From Microbacterium jejuense (lineage in GTDB: Bacteria > Actinomycetota > Actinomycetes > Actinomycetales > Microbacteriaceae), in contig NZ_JAEUAW010000023.1 in NCBI RefSeq assembly GCF_019511665.1, positions 1 to 39,578 of the forward strand: a stretch of 39,578 nt of DNA, given 5' to 3'. Below are positions 16,468 through 22,594 of the stretch, in pieces. The notes under the pieces were generated by a model. The model did no database searches and was not told where the DNA came from. It saw nothing but the letters and a program-made list of their open reading frames with translations. How positions within the stretch are numbered: the stretch's first letter is position 1; each line of letters starts with the position of its first letter. The position numbers and the translations under genes were made by a program.

Positions 16468-17321
16468 CAGCGCACCTCGATTCCGAGTTCGTCGGTCAGC
16501 GCACGGAAGGCGCGGGCGGCGCGTCCGAACGACGCGGGACCCGAGAAGCCCCCGAGCGCGAACCCCGCGGCGAGGTGGGGCTCCAGCGAGGCGAACCCGG
16601 TGTACCCGTCGTCGCGGAGGGCGGTCAGCGTCTCGCGCAGCTCGCCGTCACCGTCGCCCGCCGGCACCACGGTGCCGTCGACGGCGAGCGCGTCCTTCAC
16701 CTGCAGGTAGTCCACGTACGGTCGCAGCATCCGGTAGCCGTCCGTGTACGGCTTCACACCGACCTGGACGAAGTTGGCGTTGTCCCATGCGAGACGGAGG
16801 GCCGGCGATCCGACCGACTCGACCAGGTCGAGCACACGCTCGGGAGTGTCGCCGTAGATGTCCTTCTCGTTCTCGTGCAGCAGCACGACGCCTTCACGCT
16901 CGGCTTCGTCGGCGAGCAGCCGCATCCGCCGCATCACGTCGTCGCGGGTGGACTCGACCGGAACGCCCTCCCCCCGGAAGAACGAGAAGACGCGCACGTA
17001 CGTCGCATCCAGCGCGTGCGCGACGCGGATCACGCGGCGCAGGCGCTGCACCTCGTGGTCCGCGTCGAGCGCCACATCGACTTTGCCGATCGGCGAGGCG
17101 ACAGCCGAGACCGCGAACCCGGAGTCGTCCAGCACACGCCGCAGCCGGACGACCCGGTCGTCGTCGAAGTCGACGACGTTGGTGCTCCACGCCGAGCGCA
17201 CCTCGATGAAGCGCGCGCCGAGCGCCGCGAGCACCGCCGTCTGCACGAGCGGGTCGGGATCGATCTCGTCTCCGAACCCCGAGAGGGTCCAGGAGGGATG
17301 CGCGGTCTGTGGGGAGGTCAC
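16467..17321 (-). CDS. TIM-barrel sugar phosphate isomerase/epimerase
   Basis: A 284 aa xylose-isomerase-like TIM barrel, divergent from the one at 13370. Visible active-site-type blocks are GFGDEIDPD near the N-terminus, VLLHENEKDIYGDTPERVL (metal-ligand region), LAWDNANFVQVG and YLQVKDAL. The GTG start at 17321 has AAGGAGAG upstream. It follows the MFS gene after a 60 nt gap filled by a strong hairpin. With its paralogue and the two dehydrogenases it forms a four-gene block conserved in style with oxidative glycoside-processing operons (inference). Confidence 0.8.
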   Translation of the reverse strand: MTSPQTAHPSWTLSGFGDEIDPDPLVQTAVLAALGARFIEVRSAWSTNVVDFDDDRVVRLRRVLDDSGFAVSAVASPIGKVDVALDADHEVQRLRRVIRVAHALDATYVRVFSFFRGEGVPVESTRDDVMRRMRLLADEAEREGVVLLHENEKDIYGDTPERVLDLVESVGSPALRLAWDNANFVQVGVKPYTDGYRMLRPYVDYLQVKDALAVDGTVVPAGDGDGELRETLTALRDDGYTGFASLEPHLAAGFALGGFSGPASFGRAARAFRALTDELGIEVR

Positions 17322-17343
17322 TGCTCTCCTTCGGTCGGACGGT

Positions 17344-17376
17344 GCGAGCGCGCTGCGGCGGGCGCAGCGCGCTCGC
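17344..17376 (-). terminator. intra-operon hairpin between the MFS gene and the downstream genes
   Basis: Perfect 14 bp stem GCGAGCGCGCTGCG/CGCAGCGCGCTCGC (17344-17357 with 17363-17376) and a 5 nt loop. It begins 5 nt past the MFS stop codon and ends 22 nt before the next start. It has no T-run, so it is likely a partial terminator or an RNA-stabilising structure lowering expression of the enzymes relative to the transporter. Confidence 0.6.
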
Positions 17377-17381
17377 TGGGG

Positions 17382-18749
17382 TCATTCGGTCGGCGCCGGT
17401 GACGACTCTGCCGCGTTCTCGGCGTCGTCGAGGGCACGCTGGGCCGCGGCATCCTTCGGATAGATCCGGTACATCACGGTCCACAGCACCGCGTTCAGCG
17501 CGTACGGCACCGAGATGAGCCAGAACATCAGCGCCTGAAGCCCGAGCGCGTCGGCGAGGAAGCCGAACGCGAGGCTGAACAGCGCGGCGAACAGACCTTG
17601 CACGAAGGAGAAGATCAGGGCGTACGCCGTCGCCACGACGCTCTTGTGCACCACCGAGCCGACGATCGGGAGCACGGCACCCGGGTGGCCGATCGAGCTG
17701 ATGAGGCCTGTCACGAACACCGCGATGTAGACGGCTGCGCCGTGCCCCCAGTCGATCTGGAAGAGCAGCGCGGTCGACACCGCATAGGCGACGAGGTAGC
17801 CCTGCATCATGAGCACACGGCCGCGGTAGCCGAACCGGCGTTCGAACCAGTCGCCGAGGAACCCGCCGATCAGTCCGCTGAGCACGGCGCCGAGCATGTA
17901 GACAGACATCAGCAGGGCGGCATCGGCGGTGCTCCAGCCGCGGTCGTCCACCCAGTAGGTGATGAAGAAGGCGAACAGCACCAGGCTGGTGGTGAGGATC
18001 ACCTGCACCGCCATGAACAGGATCGTCCTGTTCTTCAGCAGTCCTACCGCGTCGCGGAAGTTGAACTTCATCGCCTCGGGGTCGACCGCACCGACCGGAG
18101 TGTGCTTCTTCGGCTCGTGGACGAGCAGGAGGATCAGGACGCCCGACAGGACGCTGATGCCGCCCATGGCGAACATTCCGTACCGCCAGCCCTCGTCGAT
18201 GTTCGCGAACTGGCCGATGAGGGGTGTGGCGACCACGGATGCGATCGTCGCGAGCGTCCGCAGCGTGCCGAACGCGCGTCCGCGCTCCTTGGACGAGTAC
18301 ATGTCGACGATCAGGCCGTTGGTGATGGGCTCGCTCGCGACGGTGCCGATCACGCCGATGCCGTACAGGATGAACAGCTGCGTCGAATCCTGGGCGAATC
18401 CTGCCGCGACGGTCCACAGACCCCACAGTCCGGTGGCGATGAACAGGATGCGCTTGCGGCCGTAGCGGTCCGCCATGCCGGCCCAGACCGGACCGAACAG
18501 CATCCGCGCGAACCTGCTGATCGCGGTCAGGATGCCGAGCGCGCTGGTCTGAAGGCCCAGCGCATCGCGGATCACCGGGAACAGCGTGTTGACGAGACCG
18601 CCCTCGAACCCGTCGACAATGCTCGCGAAGGCGAGGGCGATGAGGCCCCCGCCGCGGCCCTTCACCTTCTGCACGCGGGTCGTGCCGGTGTTCGTGCCGT
18701 ACGTCTTCTGCGCCTGGGTGGCGTCGAGGGGAACGACGGGGTCAGCCAC
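17382..18749 (-). CDS. MFS transporter, probable glucuronide/sugar-acid importer
   Basis: A 455 aa, 12-helix major facilitator. The cytoplasmic N-terminus is followed by IALAFASIVDGFEGGLVN (helix 1), the MFS signature in loop 2-3 (GMADRYGRKRILF), charged central loop EPKKHTPVGAVDPEAM, and the repeat signature GDWFERRFGYRGRVL between helices 8 and 9. It is the first gene of the uronate operon, so it most likely imports the glycoside or glucuronide that the downstream enzymes process. The start is GTG 18749 with GAGGTGAG upstream; a 14-codon leader ORF overlaps it. The substrate is inferred from context only. Confidence 0.85.
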   Translation of the reverse strand: MADPVVPLDATQAQKTYGTNTGTTRVQKVKGRGGGLIALAFASIVDGFEGGLVNTLFPVIRDALGLQTSALGILTAISRFARMLFGPVWAGMADRYGRKRILFIATGLWGLWTVAAGFAQDSTQLFILYGIGVIGTVASEPITNGLIVDMYSSKERGRAFGTLRTLATIASVVATPLIGQFANIDEGWRYGMFAMGGISVLSGVLILLLVHEPKKHTPVGAVDPEAMKFNFRDAVGLLKNRTILFMAVQVILTTSLVLFAFFITYWVDDRGWSTADAALLMSVYMLGAVLSGLIGGFLGDWFERRFGYRGRVLMMQGYLVAYAVSTALLFQIDWGHGAAVYIAVFVTGLISSIGHPGAVLPIVGSVVHKSVVATAYALIFSFVQGLFAALFSLAFGFLADALGLQALMFWLISVPYALNAVLWTVMYRIYPKDAAAQRALDDAENAAESSPAPTE

Positions 18750-18786
18750 GGAGACTCACCTCGTCACGCATGTGAACAGCGCACAT
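18742..18786 (-). CDS. 14-aa leader ORF overlapping the MFS start
   Basis: ATG 18786 is preceded by a very good ribosome site (AAGGAG, 5 nt spacing) and encodes MCAVHMRDEVSLRG. Its stop lies 7 nt inside the MFS gene, so a ribosome finishing it is placed directly on the GTG start of the transporter. It may be a translational-coupling leader or a chance ORF. Confidence 0.45.
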   Translation of the reverse strand: MCAVHMRDEVSLRG

Positions 18787-18837
18787 CTGAACTCCTTCGG
18801 TCATGCGGTGCGGGGCCCATCGGGAAAGGGCATGGTC

Positions 18838-18867
18838 AGTCAATCCGAGACCAACGAACGATGTCAA
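18838..18867 (-). promoter_or_regulatory. promoter of the MFS-uronate operon
   Basis: On the minus strand a consensus TTGACA (18867-18862) is the downstream half of the LacI-type operator. TTGACT (18843-18838) lies 18 nt further on as a weak -10. The leader to the MFS start would be about 85 nt and contains the 14-aa ORF. Confidence 0.5.
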
Positions 18868-18877
18868 TCGGTTGCCA
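18862..18877. promoter_or_regulatory. LacI-type operator 1 of the MFS operon
   Basis: TGTCAATCGGTTGCCA: arms TGTCAA/TTGCCA (one mismatch) with a central CG typical of LacI-family sites. It overlaps the -35 hexamer. Confidence 0.7.
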
Positions 18878-18916
18878 GATGTTGCCGAGGATTCACAGTT
18901 TGCGCATCAATCTCTC

Positions 18917-18932
18917 TGGCATTCGCTTGCCA
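18917..18932. promoter_or_regulatory. LacI-type operator 2 of the MFS operon
   Basis: TGGCATTCGCTTGCCA, one mismatch between arms and a central CG. Flanking C and G extend the symmetry. Its centre is 55 bp from that of operator 1, about five helical turns, so two dimers could sit on the same face or form a small loop. Confidence 0.65.
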
Positions 18933-18935
18933 GCC

Positions 18936-18962
18936 GGCAGGAGTGGGTGCGCCGCTCCTGCC
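18936..18962 (-). terminator. hairpin after the ABC exporter genes
   Basis: GGCAGGAG/CTCCTGCC inverted repeat (18936-18943 with 18955-18962), 4 nt beyond the stop of the ABC gene. It separates the GH38-ABC transcript from the MFS promoter. Confidence 0.55.
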
Positions 18963-18966
18963 CGCC

Positions 18967-20736
18967 CTACGCGCCCCCGGCGTCCGCGGCGGACTCGGCC
19001 TGCCACGACCGCCACAGCGCGGCGTACTCGCCGTCGTGCGCGACCAGCTCGTCGTGCGCGCCCGACTCGACGATGCGGCCGTCGCGCATGACGATGATCC
19101 GGTCGGCGTCGCGGGCGGTGTGCAGCCGGTGCGCGATGGCGATGACCGTGCGACCCTCGAGCACCCGGTCGAGGGACTGCTCGAGTCCCCGCGCCGCGCG
19201 CGGGTCCAGCAGCGACGTCGCCTCGTCCAGCACCAGGGTGTGCGGGTCGAGCAGCACGAGCCGTGCGAGCGCGATCTGCTGCGCCTGTGCGGGCGTCAGC
19301 ACGACGCCGCCCGAGCCCACCGTCGTGTCGAGGCCCTGCGGCATGGCGCGCATCCACCGGAGCGCGCCGACCACCTGCAGGGCCTCTTCGAGATCCCCGG
19401 CGCGAGCGTCGGGCGCGGCGAGCCGCAGGTTGTCGGCGAGCGTGCCGACGAACACGTGATGCTCCTGCGACACGAGGGCGACATGCCGGCGCAGCACGTC
19501 CAGCGGGATGCGCATGACGTCTGCGCCGCCGACGCGCACCTGTCCGGCGCTCGGCGCCGTGATGCCGGTGAGCAGCCGCGCGAGCGTCGACTTGCCCGAC
19601 CCCGACGGCCCGACGATCGCGATCCGCTCGCCCACGCGCGGCACCAGGTCGACGTCGCGCAGCACGTCGACGCCTTCGCGGTACGAGAAGCGGATGCCGC
19701 GAGCCTCGAGCTGCTCGTCGGCCGGACGCTCGTCCGCGTCGGGGCGATCGGTGGGCACCTCTTCGACCCCGACGATGCGGGCGAGCGCCGTCGTGCCGAC
19801 CTGCAGGCGGTCCATCCAGTTGACGAGCTCTTCGACGGGCCCGGTGAGCTGCATCGCGTAGAGCGCGATCGCCGTGACGGCGCCGACGGTGGCCAGGCCC
19901 GCGCCCGCGAGGTAGGCGCCCCACAGCAGGACGGCGATCACGGGCAGCAGGAAGCCGAGGGTCGTGAGCGGGTACCAGACGCTGCGCAGGCCCAGCGTGT
20001 ACCGCTCCGCGGAGTTGCGAGCCGCGAGCGCGCGGTCGATCTTCACCCGCTGCAACGGCGCGAGGTCGAGGGCGTCGATGGTCCGCGCACCCTCGACGGT
20101 CTCGTTGATGACCCCGACCAGCCGCCCGTACGAGGCGAGCTGGCGCCGATAGCCGGGCCCCGAGCGCTTGAGGTACCAGCGGCTGCTCAGGGCGATGAGC
20201 GGCACCCCGACGAGCATGGCGACCGCCACCAGCGGGTTGATGATGAACGCGGCCGCGAGCGTGAGGATCACGGTCATGCCGGTCACGAGGATCCTCGGCA
20301 CGCCGAAGCGCACCGTCTGCGCCACGGCGTCGACATCGCTCGTGGTGCGCGAGAGCAGGTCTCCCGTGCCGGCACGCTCCACCACGGCCAGCGGAAGCGA
20401 GGTCACCGTCGAGATGAAGTCCTCGCGCAGCTTCGCGAACACCGACTCGCCGAGACGGAGCGACCACAGCTGGGCGAAGCGTGTCACGACGGCCTGCACC
20501 GCGACGGCTCCGGCCAGCAGAAGGATGAGCGTGTCGACCGTGGCGACGTCGGCCGTTCCGGCCGACAGGCCGTCGATCAGGCGACCGACGAGCCACGGGC
20601 CGACGAGTCCCGCCATGGCGGCCGCCGCGTGCAGCGTGATCACCAGCAGCAGCTCACCGCGGTGCAGGCGCACGAGCGTCCGCGCGACCGACCGGATGCG
20701 GTCGCCGCCGGCGATCGGAAGCGCCGTGTCAGCCAT
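18967..20736 (-). CDS. ABC exporter-like half-transporter with intact Walker motifs and degenerate signature
   Basis: A 589 aa type IV half-transporter: about six membrane helices (residues ~30-310), then an ATPase domain. Walker A is GPSGSGKST with Lys382, Walker B LVLDEATSLLD and the H-loop AIAHRLHTA, all intact. The ABC signature is replaced by LTPAQAQQIALARL instead of LSGGQ. It complements the upstream gene exactly: that protein keeps LSGGQ but has lost Walker A and the H-loop His. The pair should therefore have one working composite ATP site. The ATG at 20736 overlaps the partner's stop by 8 nt. The long upstream extension of the frame is rejected because it lies inside the partner gene. 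Substrate unknown. Confidence 0.88.
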   Translation of the reverse strand: MADTALPIAGGDRIRSVARTLVRLHRGELLLVITLHAAAAMAGLVGPWLVGRLIDGLSAGTADVATVDTLILLLAGAVAVQAVVTRFAQLWSLRLGESVFAKLREDFISTVTSLPLAVVERAGTGDLLSRTTSDVDAVAQTVRFGVPRILVTGMTVILTLAAAFIINPLVAVAMLVGVPLIALSSRWYLKRSGPGYRRQLASYGRLVGVINETVEGARTIDALDLAPLQRVKIDRALAARNSAERYTLGLRSVWYPLTTLGFLLPVIAVLLWGAYLAGAGLATVGAVTAIALYAMQLTGPVEELVNWMDRLQVGTTALARIVGVEEVPTDRPDADERPADEQLEARGIRFSYREGVDVLRDVDLVPRVGERIAIVGPSGSGKSTLARLLTGITAPSAGQVRVGGADVMRIPLDVLRRHVALVSQEHHVFVGTLADNLRLAAPDARAGDLEEALQVVGALRWMRAMPQGLDTTVGSGGVVLTPAQAQQIALARLVLLDPHTLVLDEATSLLDPRAARGLEQSLDRVLEGRTVIAIAHRLHTARDADRIIVMRDGRIVESGAHDELVAHDGEYAALWRSWQAESAADAGGA

Positions 20737-22594
20737 CGCGCTCCTCCTCCTGCTGCGCGGTGCGGATCGCGCCGGTCTCGGTGGCGCGCGTCCACAGCGC
20801 CTCGATCGAGCCGGTCCACGCGGCATCCAGCTCTTCGCCCGCGGTCGGCTCGGCATCGCTCGTCGACCGCGCCACGATCCGCCGGTAGCGCGCGCCGACG
20901 CCGTCGTCGCGTCGGAGCAGCTCGGCATGCGTGCCCGAGCCCACCACGCGCCCGCCGCGCATCACGTGGATGACGTCCATGCGATCCAGCAGCAGCGGGC
21001 TCGCCGTCACCAGGACGGTCGTGCGGCCTTCGCGCGCACGACGCAGCCGTGAGGCGATCGTGGCCTCGGTGTTGGCGTCGAGGGCGCTCGTGGGCTCGAT
21101 GAGCACCAGCACCTCGGCGTCGGTGAGCAGCGCCCGCGCCAGGCTCAGGCGCTGACGCTGACCGCCCGAGAGCACGCTCGCCCGCTCGGGCACGTTCTCT
21201 TCCAGCCCGCCCGGCAGCGCCTGGACGGCGTCGTCCGCTGCGGCGACCCCCAGGGCCTGGTCGATCCGCGCCCGCCGCGCCGCCGGAGAGGGCACGCGAT
21301 GCGGAGCGCGCACGCTCTGCGTGTCGAGCCCGTCGCGCAAGCGCCCCGTGAACAGGTGGGGCGTGGCGTCGCTCACCACGATGCGTCGCCGCACGTCCCG
21401 CACCGGCACGGTCGTGTGGTCGACCCCGCCCCACAGGACCGGGGCGACCGCTCGCTGGCTGTCGTCGAACCGGCCCAGACGCGTCGCGACGGATGCCGCG
21501 GCATCCGGATCCTCGTCGACGAGCGCGGTGAACACTCCCGGCGCGATCACGGCACCCGAGGCGACGTCGAGGATCTCGGCGCCGCCCGGCGGTGCGAGCT
21601 CGGGATGCTCGGGGTCGCTCACCGCCCGCTGCACGCGCAGCACGTCGAGCACGCGCCCCGTCGCGACGAAGCCGCGCGCGAACGCCTGACTGGCCTCGAC
21701 CGTGGTGCGCAGCGGCACGATGAGGAACACCGAGTAGCCGTAGAACGTCACGAGCTCGCCCGGGGTGATCTCGCCGGCGAGCACCAGTCGCGCACCGAAC
21801 CACACCACGGCGGCCACGAACAGGCCCGGCAGCAGGATCTGCAGGCCGTCGAGCCACGAGCCGAGCCGCGCGACGTCGACGGCGCGACGGCGCAGGTCGG
21901 CGGAGCGGCGGGCGTACCGCTCCACGAACTGCTCCTCGCCGCCGATGCCGCGCAGCACGCGCAGGCCCGCGACGGTGTCGGCGGCGAGCTCGGTCAGCGC
22001 GCCCTGCTCGCGACGCCACGCCGCCTGGCGGCGCGCGAGGGGCCGCACGAAGAGGGTCAGCACCAGCACGAGCGCCGGCATCCCGAGCAGCACGAACAGT
22101 CCGAGCGCGGGCGACGTGAACGTCGTGATGACCCCGACCGCCACGTACGCGACGACGCCGCCCGAGAATCGCGCCGTGACGTCGAACATCTCACCCACGC
22201 GCAGTGCGTCGTTGGCGACCGTCGAGGCGACCTCGCCCGCCGAGCTGTCGACGGCGATCGCGGCCCCGGTCTCGGCGCTGTGGTAGCCGATGATGCGCGA
22301 GACGCCCAGCGACGACCGGAGCCAGTTCGTGACCGCCATGCGGTGCCGCAGCACCGCGAACAGCGCCTGCGCGACGGCCACCACGGCGAGGCCGGCGCAC
22401 CACGGCACGACGCCCGGCAGCCCGTTCGCGAGCCCCGCGTCGACGGCCCGGCCGAGCAGGTACGGCCACACCACCTGGCACAGCATCCACAGCACGCCGA
22501 ACACGACGCCGCCGAGCAGCGTCGCCGGCTGCCGGGCCGCCTGCCACAGCAGCAGCCGCAGCGGCGAGCCGGTCGGCGCCTGCAGCGAGCTCAT
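20729..22594 (-). CDS. ABC exporter-like half-transporter with degenerate ATPase site
   Basis: A 621 aa partner of the preceding half-transporter, with about six membrane helices and then a nucleotide-binding domain. In place of Walker A the sequence reads GVFTALVDEDPDAAA, with no Gly-Lys-Ser/Thr. The signature LSGGQRQRLSLARAL is intact (LSGGQ 475-479), Walker B reads VLVLIEPTSALD, and the H-loop His is lost (VTASPLLLD). It can only contribute its signature to ATP bound by the partner. The start ATG overlaps the GH38 stop (ATGA), so glycosidase and transporter are co-translated. A 30-residue acidic tail ends EEERDG. Confidence 0.87.
   Translation of the reverse strand: MSSLQAPTGSPLRLLLWQAARQPATLLGGVVFGVLWMLCQVVWPYLLGRAVDAGLANGLPGVVPWCAGLAVVAVAQALFAVLRHRMAVTNWLRSSLGVSRIIGYHSAETGAAIAVDSSAGEVASTVANDALRVGEMFDVTARFSGGVVAYVAVGVITTFTSPALGLFVLLGMPALVLVLTLFVRPLARRQAAWRREQGALTELAADTVAGLRVLRGIGGEEQFVERYARRSADLRRRAVDVARLGSWLDGLQILLPGLFVAAVVWFGARLVLAGEITPGELVTFYGYSVFLIVPLRTTVEASQAFARGFVATGRVLDVLRVQRAVSDPEHPELAPPGGAEILDVASGAVIAPGVFTALVDEDPDAAASVATRLGRFDDSQRAVAPVLWGGVDHTTVPVRDVRRRIVVSDATPHLFTGRLRDGLDTQSVRAPHRVPSPAARRARIDQALGVAAADDAVQALPGGLEENVPERASVLSGGQRQRLSLARALLTDAEVLVLIEPTSALDANTEATIASRLRRAREGRTTVLVTASPLLLDRMDVIHVMRGGRVVGSGTHAELLRRDDGVGARYRRIVARSTSDAEPTAGEELDAAWTGSIEALWTRATETGAIRTAQQEEERDG

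Noticed and set aside
18936..18962. A further operator of the MFS promoter
   Set aside because: The repeat (GGCAGGAG) does not match the TGGCAA operator class and lies directly after the ABC stop, so a terminator fits better.
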